The notes beneath the pieces are model-generated. The model was given only the letters and a program-made list of their open reading frames with translations, searched no databases and was not told where the DNA came from. DNA of 64,000 nucleotides, from positions 62,001 through 126,000 of the forward strand of contig CAWICW010000027.1 of assembly GCA_963834685.1 (NCBI GenBank). Direction: 5' to 3'. A program made the position numbers and the translations under genes. Source of the DNA: Palsa-504 sp963834685. Lineage in GTDB: Bacteria > Actinomycetota > Actinomycetes > Streptosporangiales > Streptosporangiaceae. Below are positions 48,926-57,119 of this stretch, piece by piece (within the stretch, counting starts at the first letter, position 1; each line of letters begins with the position of its first letter).

Positions 48926-48949
48926 AGTAGTAATTTGCAAGTTACTACT
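48926..48949. promoter_or_regulatory. Near-perfect palindromic operator between S1C protease and HxlR gene
   Basis: AGTAGTAA (48926-48933) and TTACTACT (48942-48949) are perfect inverted repeats. The centre TTTGCAAG keeps the symmetry except for one base pair, so the whole 24-bp site is palindromic with one mismatch. HxlR-type regulators bind such TAGTAA/TTACTA arms, and the site lies between the two divergent starts. Confidence 0.75.
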
Positions 48950-48965
48950 GACTCGAGGAGTGTCA

Positions 48966-49421
48966 ATGCGAAGGGCTACGATTTCGCTCATGGCTCAGCG
49001 GGACACGGCCGCCTCACCGCTCGCGGAGGCGCTGGCCAGGGTCGGTGACCGGTGGACGCTGCTGGTGGTGGAGGCGCTGCTGGCCGGGCCGCGGCGGTTC
49101 AACGACCTGCTCGACGAGTTGCCCGGTATCGCGGCGAACATCTTGTCCGAGCGGCTCAAGCGGCTCGAACGGGAGGGGCTGCTGGTGGCCCGACCCTACT
49201 CCGAGCGCCCGCCCCGCGTCGCCTACCAGCTCACCGCCGAGGGCCGGGAACTCGCGGGGGCGCTGCGCCTGCTGGCGTACTGGGGCGCCGGGCATGCCGA
49301 CCCGGCGCAAGCGCCCCGGCACCCGGTCTGCGGGACCCCGGTCGAGGCCCGCTGGTACTGTCCGACCTGCGACCGCCTCGTCGACGACGAGCCGCACCAC
49401 CCCGACCTCCACTACGTCTAG
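48966..49421 (+). CDS. HxlR family transcriptional regulator
   Basis: 151 residues from ATG 48966, with GAGGAG five bases upstream; ATG 48990 is a shorter alternative. Winged-helix HxlR domain: LAEALARVGDRWTLLVVEALLAGPRRFNDLLDELPGIAANILSERLKRLEREGLLVARPY and RVAYQLTAEGRELAGAL. The C-terminal VCGTPVEARWYCPTCDRLVDDEPHH has three Cys and could bind zinc or sense thiol or electrophile stress. Likely represses itself and the divergent protease through the 48926-48949 palindrome. Confidence 0.9.
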   Translation: MRRATISLMAQRDTAASPLAEALARVGDRWTLLVVEALLAGPRRFNDLLDELPGIAANILSERLKRLEREGLLVARPYSERPPRVAYQLTAEGRELAGALRLLAYWGAGHADPAQAPRHPVCGTPVEARWYCPTCDRLVDDEPHHPDLHYV

Positions 49422-49475
49422 CCTCGCGTCTCGCGGTCGGCGTCCTCGTGGGCGATCGTGACGCGGGCCAGACCG

Positions 49476-51311
49476 TCAGGCCAGGCTGGCGGCCCAGCTT
49501 GAGTGAAGGGCGGCGTACTCTCCGTCGCCGGCCATCAGCTCGTCGGGCGGGCCGTCCTCGGTGATCCGGCCGTGGTCCAGGACCAGCACCCGGTCGGCGA
49601 TCGCGACGGTGGACAGCCGGTGGGCGATGATCACGGCCGTCCGGTCGGCCAGCACGGTCCGCAGGCCGGCCTGTACCAGCCGCTCACTCGGGATGTCGAG
49701 CAGCGAGGTGGCCTCGTCCAGCACGAGCACGCCCGGGGCGGCCAGGAACGCCCGCGCGAACGAGATGAGCTGGCGCTGCCCGGCCGACAGCCGGCCGCCG
49801 CGCTTGCCGACCGGGGTGTCGTAGCCCTCGGGCAGCGCGTCGATGAAGTCGTGCGCGCCGATCATCCGAGCCGCCTGGCGCACGTCGGCGTCCGGCGCGT
49901 CCGGGCGCCCGAGCCTGATGTTCTCCGCGACCGACCCTTCGAACAGGAAGTTCTCCTGGGTGATCACGATCACCTCGGTGCGGATCACCGAATCGGGCAG
50001 CTGCCGCAGGTCGGTCCCGTCCAGCGTGATCCGGCCCGAGCGCGGGTCGTAGAACCGGCCGAGCAGCCGCGCGATCGTCGTCTTGCCCGCGCCGGTCTCG
50101 CCAACCAGGGCGACCGTCTGCCCGGCCGGGATGTCCAGTTCCAGGCCCGGCAGCACGAGGTTGTCCCGGTAGCCGAAGGTGACCGCCTCGAACCGTACCC
50201 GCCGCCCCGCCGAGGTCGCGTCGCGGCCCGGCAGCTCGGCGGGCACCCCGGGCTCCGGCACTGAAGGCTCCTGGTCCAGCACGCCGGAGATCTTCTCCAG
50301 GCCCGAGGCCGCGGACTGGAACGTGTTGTAGAACTGGGACACGTCCTGCAGCGGGTCAAAGAAGCGCCGCAGGTAGAGCAGGAAGGTGGCGAGCACGCCC
50401 ACCTTGATGTCGCCGTCGATGACCAGTAGCCCGCCGTAGCCGAGGACCACGCCGGTGATGATGTTGCCGACCAGCGAGATGCTCGGCCCGTAGATCGCGT
50501 AGAGCCGGGAGGCATGCCGGCTCGCCTCGGAGTAGTCCTGGCCCAGCCCGGAGAAGATCGCCGAGTTCCGCGGCTCGCGGCGGAACGCCTGCACCGCGCG
50601 TATCCCGCCGAACGTCTCCACGAACTGCACGATGACCAGCGCGATGGCTTCCCTGGTCCGGCGGTAGGCCCCGGCCGACTCACGCCGGAACCAGGCCGTC
50701 ATCCAGATCAGCGGGATGAAGCCGCCCAGCACGACCAGGCCGAGCTGCCAGTCCAGCAGCAGCATGCCGGTGCCGACCAGCAGCAGGGTCAAGATCGCGG
50801 CGATCAGCGAATCCAGCCCCTCCTCGAACAGGTCGGAGATCGACTCGATGTCCGAGGTCTGCCGGGAGATGACCCGGCCCGAGGTGTAGCTCTCGTGGAA
50901 GGCCACGTCCAGGGACTGACAGTGCGCGAACAGGCGGTTGCGCAGCTCGAGCACCACCTTCTGGCCCACCCGGCCGGTCATGGTGACGAACATGCGGGTG
51001 GTGACGGCCTGGACCGCGACCGCAAAGGCGAAGGCGGCCGCGATGACGAGCAGCGGCGCCGCGTCGTGGGCGTGCAGCAGCGGCGGCAGGCCGTTGTCGA
51101 TGGCCAGGCCGACCAGCCACGGGCCGGCCAGGGCGGCCAGGCTCTCCACCACGATCAGCGAGATGGTGGCGATTACCGCGCGGCGGTGCGGCCGCAGCAG
51201 GTCCGCGAGCAGCCGCCGGCTGCGCTCGCGCAGCAGCGCGGCCAGGCCGGCGCTGACCTCGTCGGCCTTCTCCGCCCCGACGCCGCGCCAGGCGTTGACG
51301 TCGGTGCTCAC
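49476..51311 (-). CDS. ABC exporter half-transporter, catalytic-site subunit
   Basis: 611 residues from GTG 51311, overlapping the partner stop. N-terminal six-helix type IV exporter domain (about residues 40-330) and C-terminal nucleotide-binding domain with Walker A ALVGETGAGKTTIARL, Q-loop ITQENFLFEGSVAENI, signature LSAGQRQLISFARA (Ala for Gly), Walker B GVLVLDEATSLLD with catalytic Glu and H-loop IIAHRLSTV. Pairs with the 51308-53197 product as a heterodimer, in the style of BmrCD or TM287/288. Substrate unknown, possibly drugs or lipids. Confidence 0.9.
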   Translation of the reverse strand: MSTDVNAWRGVGAEKADEVSAGLAALLRERSRRLLADLLRPHRRAVIATISLIVVESLAALAGPWLVGLAIDNGLPPLLHAHDAAPLLVIAAAFAFAVAVQAVTTRMFVTMTGRVGQKVVLELRNRLFAHCQSLDVAFHESYTSGRVISRQTSDIESISDLFEEGLDSLIAAILTLLLVGTGMLLLDWQLGLVVLGGFIPLIWMTAWFRRESAGAYRRTREAIALVIVQFVETFGGIRAVQAFRREPRNSAIFSGLGQDYSEASRHASRLYAIYGPSISLVGNIITGVVLGYGGLLVIDGDIKVGVLATFLLYLRRFFDPLQDVSQFYNTFQSAASGLEKISGVLDQEPSVPEPGVPAELPGRDATSAGRRVRFEAVTFGYRDNLVLPGLELDIPAGQTVALVGETGAGKTTIARLLGRFYDPRSGRITLDGTDLRQLPDSVIRTEVIVITQENFLFEGSVAENIRLGRPDAPDADVRQAARMIGAHDFIDALPEGYDTPVGKRGGRLSAGQRQLISFARAFLAAPGVLVLDEATSLLDIPSERLVQAGLRTVLADRTAVIIAHRLSTVAIADRVLVLDHGRITEDGPPDELMAGDGEYAALHSSWAASLA

Positions 51312-53197
51312 GCGGTCTCCTCCAGGTCTTCCACGTCCATCAGGTCCGCGTACTCGGGGTTGCTGGCCAGCAGGTGCCGGTGGCTGCCGGTGGCCGCGAT
51401 CACGCCGCCGGACAGCAGGGCCACCGTGTCGGCCAGCGCCACCGTGGACGGCCGGTGCGCCACGACCAGGGCCGTCGCGCCGGCCAGGATCTCGTGCAGG
51501 GCCCGGGTCACGCGTTCCTCGGTGTGCACGTCGAGCGCGGACAGCGGGTCGTCCAGGATCAGCACGTCCGGCCCGGCCAGGATGGCCCGGGCCAGCGCGA
51601 TCCGCTGCCGTTGCCCGCCGGACAAGGCCATGCCCTGCTCGCCGATCCTGGTGTCCAGGCCCCACGGCAGGTCGTAGGCGAACCGGGCCTGCGCGGCGGT
51701 CAGCGCGGCCTCGACCGCGGCCTCGTCCGCGTCGGGCGCGCCGAACATGACGTTCTCCCGCACGCTGGCCGAGAACAGGGTGGCGTCCTCGAACGCGCAG
51801 CCGACCGCCGCGCGAAGCCGGTCCAGCGGGATGTCGCGAATGTCCGTGTCGTTCAGCCGGACCGATCCCGACGTAGCGTCGGCCAGCCGCGGCACGAGCT
51901 GCAGCAGGGTGGACTTACCCGCGCCGGTCGCCCCGGTGAGCACCACCGTCTGGCCCGGCGGCAGGTCGAGCACGATGTCTCGCAGCACTGGCTCCGCCGC
52001 CCCGGGGTACGTGAACGCCACGTGGTCGAACACCAGGTGACCCCGGGAGCGCCTTGCTGACCTGGCCGCCTGTGGCGGCGGGGCCGACCTGGCCGCCTGT
52101 GGCGGCGGGGCTGGGCCGCGCGTTCCGGCCGGGCGGAGGGCACGCACCGCGCTCCGTTCGGTATCAAGGTCTTGGGTCTTGTCGGTGATCTCCGGCTGGG
52201 CGTCGAAGACCTCCAGGACCCGTTGCGCCGCGGTGGCCGCCTCCTGACCGGACGCGATGATGTAGCCGAGCGCCTCGACCGGCCAGACCAACTGCAGGGC
52301 GAGTGTGATGAACGCCACCAGGCCACCGAGGGTCAGCGAGCCCGTGCTGACCGCGAGCACGCCGAGCACGATGATGATGCCGATGACGGCGTTGGGGATC
52401 AGGTCCAGCAGGGCCCAGAACGAGCCGAGCAGGCCTGCCTTCTCGACCTGCGTGCGATAGACCTCCGTGGCCTGGGCGCCGTGCCGGACCGCTGCCTGCG
52501 GGCCCCGGCCGAGTGCCTTCAGCACACGGATGCCCGTCGCTGCCTCCTCGATCAGCGTGGCCAGGTCACCCTGCTGGTCCTGGACCCGGCGGGAGAGCAC
52601 CCGGTAGCGCTTCTCGAACCGGAAGCAGACCGGCAGGACGGGCGCGAATACCGCGCCGGTGATCAGGCCCAGCCACCAGTTCAGGTGGATCAGCAGCGCG
52701 ACCACCGCCACGAACGTCATCACGTTGGTGACCAAAAAGATCAGGCCGAAGCCGGCGAACCTGCGGATCGAGGACAGGTCGGTGGTGGCCCGCGACAGCA
52801 GCTGGCCCGACTGCCAGTTGTCGTGGAACGAGGCCTGCAGCCGCTGCAGGTGGGCGTACATGTCGTCCCTGATCGTCTTCTCCATCGACGCGACCGCGTC
52901 GGCCTGGATCCAGCGGCGGATCAGGTTCAGCAGCGCTTCGGCCGTGCCGAGACCGATGGCCGCCAGGGCCAGCGGGATCAGCAGCCGCCGGTCGTCGTGC
53001 GCGATCGCCCCGTCCACGACGGACTCGGTGAGCAGCGGGATGCAGATCTCGGCGGTGACCGCGCCCAGCGCCGCGGCGAGCATGACGACCATCTGGACGC
53101 GGAACGGCTTCAGGTAGCCTCGCAGCCGCCACAGTGCCCCGACTGGCCGTACCCTGGCGGAGGCGCGCGTGACCAGCAAAGGGCTTACAGGGGGCAT
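51308..53197 (-). CDS. ABC exporter half-transporter, degenerate-site subunit
   Basis: 629 residues. Exporter membrane domain followed by an NBD with Walker A VLTGATGAGKSTLLQL, canonical signature LSGGQRQRIALARA and Walker B DVLILDDPLSALD, in which the catalytic Glu is Asp; H-loop LVVAHRPSTV. The linker between domains contains two tandem nine-residue units (PPPQAARSA), encoded by a 27-bp repeat that also occurs elsewhere in the window. The start overlaps no upstream gene; the ribosome site is weak. Confidence 0.9.
   Translation of the reverse strand: MPPVSPLLVTRASARVRPVGALWRLRGYLKPFRVQMVVMLAAALGAVTAEICIPLLTESVVDGAIAHDDRRLLIPLALAAIGLGTAEALLNLIRRWIQADAVASMEKTIRDDMYAHLQRLQASFHDNWQSGQLLSRATTDLSSIRRFAGFGLIFLVTNVMTFVAVVALLIHLNWWLGLITGAVFAPVLPVCFRFEKRYRVLSRRVQDQQGDLATLIEEAATGIRVLKALGRGPQAAVRHGAQATEVYRTQVEKAGLLGSFWALLDLIPNAVIGIIIVLGVLAVSTGSLTLGGLVAFITLALQLVWPVEALGYIIASGQEAATAAQRVLEVFDAQPEITDKTQDLDTERSAVRALRPAGTRGPAPPPQAARSAPPPQAARSARRSRGHLVFDHVAFTYPGAAEPVLRDIVLDLPPGQTVVLTGATGAGKSTLLQLVPRLADATSGSVRLNDTDIRDIPLDRLRAAVGCAFEDATLFSASVRENVMFGAPDADEAAVEAALTAAQARFAYDLPWGLDTRIGEQGMALSGGQRQRIALARAILAGPDVLILDDPLSALDVHTEERVTRALHEILAGATALVVAHRPSTVALADTVALLSGGVIAATGSHRHLLASNPEYADLMDVEDLEETA
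52057..52110 (-). repeat. Two tandem 27-bp palindromic repeats inside the ABC gene
   Basis: Units 52057-52083 and 52084-52110 differ at one base. Each has a GCCGCC/GGCGGC palindrome. They add PPPQAARSA twice to the linker of the ABC protein, and similar units occur at 53401-53454 and near 61363-61389. Confidence 0.8.
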
Positions 53198-53345
53198 TGC
53201 CGTGAGGTTAACCGGGCGGACGAGAAGTTGTCATCTGATTTTTCTTGTGGCGTACGCCTTGTCGGCGGGCCATAACTCTGGCACGCTGGCTCACCCGAAG
53301 GCTTCGCGAACCGGTTGCCGGGAGTTACCGGCAGGGAGAGGAACC

Positions 53346-53480
53346 GTGAAGCGCAGCAGCGCCACCAGCCTCGGCTATCGGTCGCGGGAGGGCTTGAGCC
53401 CGCCGCCGCAGGCGGCAAAGTGGGCAGCGCCGCCGCAGGCGGCAAGGCTGGCAGGGTCGTGCCCCCGGGCCAACGCATGA
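53346..53480 (+). CDS. Short leader ORF, translationally coupled to the DinB-type gene
   Basis: 44 codons from GTG 53346, preceded by AGGGAGAGGAACC. It reads VKRSSATSLGYRSREGLSPP, PQAAKWAAPPQAARLAGS, CPRANA, basic and proline-rich, with two copies of the 27-bp repeat. Its TGA (53478-53480) overlaps ATG 53477 of the next gene, which itself has no ribosome site, so translation of this ORF may be needed for expression of that gene. Alternatively it is only the remnant of repeat insertion. No homologue is recognised. Confidence 0.4.
   Translation: MKRSSATSLGYRSREGLSPPPQAAKWAAPPQAARLAGSCPRANA
53401..53454 (+). repeat. Two tandem 27-bp palindromic repeats
   Basis: Units 53401-53427 and 53428-53454 each begin CGCCGCCGCAGGCGGCAA and are followed by a variable nine-base end. 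They are of the same family and length as those at 52057-52110. Confidence 0.8.
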
Positions 53481-54166
53481 GCCGCGCGTCGCGCGCGGGC
53501 GTCCTGGCCGCCTACCGCGATGGCGTGACAGTGATCTGTGAACTGGCGGGCCAGTTCACAGACGCGATGTGGCTGGCGGCGACGCCGTGTTCGGAATGGC
53601 GGGCGGTGGACCTGGCCGGCCATCTGCGGTGCGTGGCCGACGACTACCACGAGTACCTCGATGACGCTCCGGCCAGCCGGCTCGCCCGGCTGCTGGCCAC
53701 CAACGTGCCCGCGGACTCGCTCGCCCGCAAGCTGGCCCGGCAGAACGCGGCCGAGCTGGCCGCGCTGCCGGACGCCCCCGGCCCCGAGCACATCGCGGCG
53801 TTCGCCGACTCGGCCCGTGGCTACGGACGCCGGCTGCCGCCGTCCTGGGACCTGCCGCACCACAGCTACCGGGGCGCCGAGGTCACGGTGGGCGCGATGG
53901 CGGGCGCGGCCTGCGCCGAGTGGCATCTGCACGCGTGGGACCTGGCCCGGTCGCTCGGCAAGGACTACTGTCCCGCCGATCCCGAGCTCGTGCTGGACAC
54001 CTGGCGAGGCGGCACGCCGCAGCTGTGGCCCGGGCAGGACGCCGAGCCGGGCGGCGACGATCCGTGGTACTCCCTGCTTCTCGCGTCGGGACGCGATCCG
54101 GCCTGGGCTCAGCTGTTAGATGGTGCGCCCGGGCCCTGCGAGGCGTCGGCCCCAGCCGGGTTCTGA
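53477..54166 (+). CDS. Maleylpyruvate isomerase/DinB-fold, mycothiol-type family protein
   Basis: 229 residues from ATG 53477. The TIGR03083/MDMPI N-terminal pattern is seen: GVTVICELAGQFTDAMWLAATPCSEWRAVDLAGHLRCVADDYHEYL with the metal-ligand His, and later ACAEWHLHAWDLARSLGKDY, the second His pair. These proteins are four-helix metal-dependent, mycothiol-linked transferases or isomerases. The start is coupled to the leader ORF. It precedes the class V PLP gene by 29 bases on the same strand, so the two are probably one operon. Confidence 0.82.
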   Translation: MSRASRAGVLAAYRDGVTVICELAGQFTDAMWLAATPCSEWRAVDLAGHLRCVADDYHEYLDDAPASRLARLLATNVPADSLARKLARQNAAELAALPDAPGPEHIAAFADSARGYGRRLPPSWDLPHHSYRGAEVTVGAMAGAACAEWHLHAWDLARSLGKDYCPADPELVLDTWRGGTPQLWPGQDAEPGGDDPWYSLLLASGRDPAWAQLLDGAPGPCEASAPAGF

Positions 54167-54195
54167 GATCTCGTCCGGGATAGAGTCTTGAGTTC

Positions 54196-55413
54196 GTGAC
54201 CTTCGATGTAAATCGCGTGCGGGCGGCGTACCCGGCCCTGGCCGATGGCTACGCCTACCTCGACGGCGCCGCCGGTACCCAGGTGCCCACGGCGGTCATC
54301 GAGGCCATCGCCGATACCTACCGGTCCGGGATCGGCAACGCAGGCGGCGCGTTCCCGGCCAGCGGGCGCGCGGACCGCATCGTGGCCGAGTGCCGTCGCG
54401 CCGTGGCCGACCTGACCGGCGCCGAACCCGACGGCGTGATCCTCGGGCCGAACATGACCACGCTCACCTACCGGCTCGCGGACACGCTGTCCCGGCAGTG
54501 GGGCCCGGGGGACGAGGTGGTCGTGTCCCGGCTCGATCACGACGCCAACGTCAGGCCCTGGGTCCAGGCCGCCGCGCGCAGCGGTGCCACGCTGCGCTGG
54601 GCCGAAGTCGATGTGTCGACGGCGGAACTCCCGGCCGCCCAGTATCGCGAGCTGCTGTCCGAGCGCACCCGGCTGGTCGCGGTCACCGCAGCGAGCAACA
54701 TCGTCGGCACCCGGCCGGACGTGTCCGCGATCGCCGCCGCTGCGCACGCGGTCGGCGCGCTGTGCTACGTGGACGGCGTACACGCCACCCCGCACGTACC
54801 GGTCGACGTACGGGCGCTCGGCGCCGACTTCTACGCCACCAGCGCCTACAAGTGGTCAGGGCCGCACATCGGCACCGTGGTGGCCGACCCGGCGCTGCTG
54901 GAGACCCTGCACCCGGACAAGCTCGCGCCCGCCCCGTCCGGCGTGCCCGGCCGGTTCGAGCGCGGCACCGCCGCGTTCGCCGACCTGGCCGGGGTGGCCG
55001 CGGCCGTCGACCACCTGGCCGCGCTCGGCGCCTCGGCCGCCGGCAGCCGGAGGGAACGGGTGCTAGCGTCCATGGCCGCCGTGGAACGCTACGAGGGACA
55101 GCTGTTCACCCGCCTGCTCGACGGCTTGGCCGCCATGGGGCACGTGACCCTGTACGGGAAGGCCGCGCGGCGTACGCCGACCGCCTTCTTTACCGTGGCC
55201 GGATACACGCCCGGCGAGGTCGCGGCCCGGCTCGCGGCCCGCCAGGTCAACGTGTGGAACGGCGACAACTACGCGTGGGAGCTGGCCGGCGCGTTCGGCC
55301 TGCGAGACTCCGGCGGCGCGGTCCGCGCCGGGCTCGTCCACTACAACGACGAGGCCGAGGTGGACCGGCTGCTGGCCGCCGTCGCCGAGCTCGCTGCCGC
55401 CGGCGTACGCTGA
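54196..55413 (+). CDS. Cysteine desulfurase-like class V PLP enzyme (copy 2)
   Basis: 405 residues from GTG 54196. Same family as the gene at 12496: PLP lysine in TSAYKWSGPHIGT, His in SRLDHDANVRPW, phosphate-binding GPNMTTLTYRLA and GAAGTQVPTAVIEAI. It lacks an obvious desulfurase Cys loop. Follows the DinB-fold gene in one probable operon; homologues often carry the name cysteine desulfurase-like without biochemical proof. Confidence 0.82.
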   Translation: MTFDVNRVRAAYPALADGYAYLDGAAGTQVPTAVIEAIADTYRSGIGNAGGAFPASGRADRIVAECRRAVADLTGAEPDGVILGPNMTTLTYRLADTLSRQWGPGDEVVVSRLDHDANVRPWVQAAARSGATLRWAEVDVSTAELPAAQYRELLSERTRLVAVTAASNIVGTRPDVSAIAAAAHAVGALCYVDGVHATPHVPVDVRALGADFYATSAYKWSGPHIGTVVADPALLETLHPDKLAPAPSGVPGRFERGTAAFADLAGVAAAVDHLAALGASAAGSRRERVLASMAAVERYEGQLFTRLLDGLAAMGHVTLYGKAARRTPTAFFTVAGYTPGEVAARLAARQVNVWNGDNYAWELAGAFGLRDSGGAVRAGLVHYNDEAEVDRLLAAVAELAAAGVR

Positions 55414-55465
55414 GAGTAAGTTCCCCGCGAGACGGGGAGATCGGCGCGTCGCGGAGGTTCGGGCA

Positions 55466-55789
55466 ATGGCGATGACGGCGCTCGGCAGCCTACTGGCCAT
55501 GCTGGCCGGGCTGCTGCGCGACCTCGCTCAGCTCGCGGTGAGCCCTTCCGGGCTGACCGCGCTGGCCGCGGCCGTCCTGGCCGGCGCCATGTTCGCCGCC
55601 GTGCTGGCCCTGCTCACCTCGGTGGCGGGCGTTTCCCGCACCGCCGCCCTGCCGCTGGTCCGCCGCGCCCGCGCGCTGCGGGAGAAGTCCTGGCGGGCGG
55701 CGTTCTTGCGCCAGTGCGATCCGGACGCGGCAGGCCGGACCAGACCCAGAGCACCATCGGCGGCCCCGGCGGCCGCCCCTTCCCGCTGA
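55466..55789 (+). CDS. DUF6412-type small membrane protein
   Basis: 107 residues with two hydrophobic helices (LGSLLAMLAGLLRDLAQLAV and LTALAAAVLAGAMFAAVLALLT), then basic residues and a Pro/Ala tail. Members of this small family are commonly encoded directly before a YidC-like insertase, as here. Function unknown. Confidence 0.75.
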   Translation: MAMTALGSLLAMLAGLLRDLAQLAVSPSGLTALAAAVLAGAMFAAVLALLTSVAGVSRTAALPLVRRARALREKSWRAAFLRQCDPDAAGRTRPRAPSAAPAAAPSR

Positions 55790-55852
55790 CCCGCGGATAT
55801 CGCGGCCGCTTCCAGCACCTCATCCGTCCTAGCTGGAAGGGTCCTTTCTCGC

Positions 55853-56617
55853 ATGTCGAATATTCTTGGCGTCCCGGTGGACGCCGCGTACCACCTCGTC
55901 TCTGGCTTTACTAGTTTCCTCACTCCCGTTCTGGGCGGCGTGGCCGCTGTGGCCGCGATCGTCTTGTTCACCGTCGCCGTCCGGCTCATCCTGATGCCGC
56001 TCAGCCTGCGCGGGCTCCGGGGGCAGGCCGCCGCGGCCCGGCTGGCGCCGCAACTGCAGGACCTGCGCAAGCGGTACGCCAAACAGCCGGAGCGGCTGCA
56101 GCGCGAGATGACCGCGCTGTACAAGCGGGAGGGCACCAGCATGTTCGCCGGCCTCACCCCGCTTCTGCTCCAGTGGCCGCTGGTGTCGGTCATGTACCTG
56201 CTGTTCCGATCGACGCAGGTCGGCGGGAAGCCGAACGCGCTGCTCACCCGCGACCTGTTCGGCGTGCCGCTGGGCAGCCACTGGCTGGCCGGCGCCGGAC
56301 CCTTGAGCACGCACGGCCTGGTGTTCCTCGGGGTCTTCGCGCTGCTGGCCGGCCTGTGCTGGCTGTCCGTCCGCCTGGCGCAGGCGATGATGGCCCGGCA
56401 GGCCGGCGTCGGCGGGGCGAACGCACCGGGTGCCCTGGTCCGGGTCCTCCCGTACCTGACCGTGGTGATCGCCGCGTTCGTCCCGCTCGCGGCCGGGATC
56501 TACCTGCTGACGTCGACCGGCTGGGCCCTGGCCGAGCGGGGCTTCTTCTGGCGGACCGGCCGCATCTCCGGTGCGGCCCCAAGCCCGCCGAAACCGGCGG
56601 TCGCCGCCCGTAACTAG
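55853..56617 (+). CDS. YidC/Oxa1 family membrane insertase
   Basis: 254 residues, the short Gram-positive type. FTVAVRLILMPLSLRGLRGQAAAARLAPQLQDLRKRYAKQPERLQREMTALYKREGTSMFAGLTPLLLQWPLVSVMYLLFRS is the conserved core with the Arg in TM1 and the cytoplasmic helical hairpin. About five membrane helices. Because the main yidC lies near oriC, this is probably a second paralogue. No lipoprotein Cys at the N-terminus. Confidence 0.87.
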   Translation: MSNILGVPVDAAYHLVSGFTSFLTPVLGGVAAVAAIVLFTVAVRLILMPLSLRGLRGQAAAARLAPQLQDLRKRYAKQPERLQREMTALYKREGTSMFAGLTPLLLQWPLVSVMYLLFRSTQVGGKPNALLTRDLFGVPLGSHWLAGAGPLSTHGLVFLGVFALLAGLCWLSVRLAQAMMARQAGVGGANAPGALVRVLPYLTVVIAAFVPLAAGIYLLTSTGWALAERGFFWRTGRISGAAPSPPKPAVAARN

Positions 56618-56645
56618 GGCCCGGGCAGCGTTCCCGGGGCCTACG

Positions 56646-56683
56646 CCCGGCCGTGACCCGCAAGGTTGCGGGTCACGGCCGGG
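56646..56683. terminator. Strong bidirectional terminator-like hairpin
   Basis: CCCGGCCGTGACCCGCA (56646-56662) and its exact complement (56667-56683) form a 17-bp perfect stem with the loop AGGT. It lies 28 bases after the yidC stop. No U-tract follows on the plus strand, as is usual for actinobacterial terminators. Confidence 0.8.
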
Positions 56684-57119
56684 ATGCCGCGTGCTGCTAC
56701 TGCGCTAGCCGGAGCGCAGCAGGCCACACGGCAGTTCGCGAGGCTGGCTGCGGCGGCCCCTGCCAGAGGCGAGCCCGCCGCCACGAATCCTCCTCACCGC
56801 AGGCAGCCTCCAGTGCGAGGACACCTATCCATCCGGTGAACGGCCCGCGCGCCGGTGTGGTTCAGCCGTCACGGGACGCCGCTGCCGCCACGCCACGCGG
56901 AGGAGCTCTCCGGTTACCGCGGAGGTTCCGGCTTCCGCGGAGGATCGTGGCGACCCCGCCTGCCCGGATCCTCCGCAACGGCCGGATCCACCACGATAAT
57001 CCACGCCGTTAACCGGCAAGCGGGCGGAAACGCGCCTTTTACGGCACGGCAGTACGTCTGCCGGCGCTTCTTCGGCTGGGACGGCGCATGATCAGGGCGC
57101 GATCAGGGCGCGCGGCTGA
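56684..57119. other. Non-coding region with short repeats
   Basis: 436 bases between yidC and the convergent DUF885 gene. No gene is supported. It contains CCGCGGAGG repeats near 56920-56945. At its right end GATCAGGGCGC occurs at 57090-57100, 57101-57111 and 57118-57128, which repeats the last codons of the DUF885 gene (LIAP-stop) beyond its stop. Confidence 0.45.
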
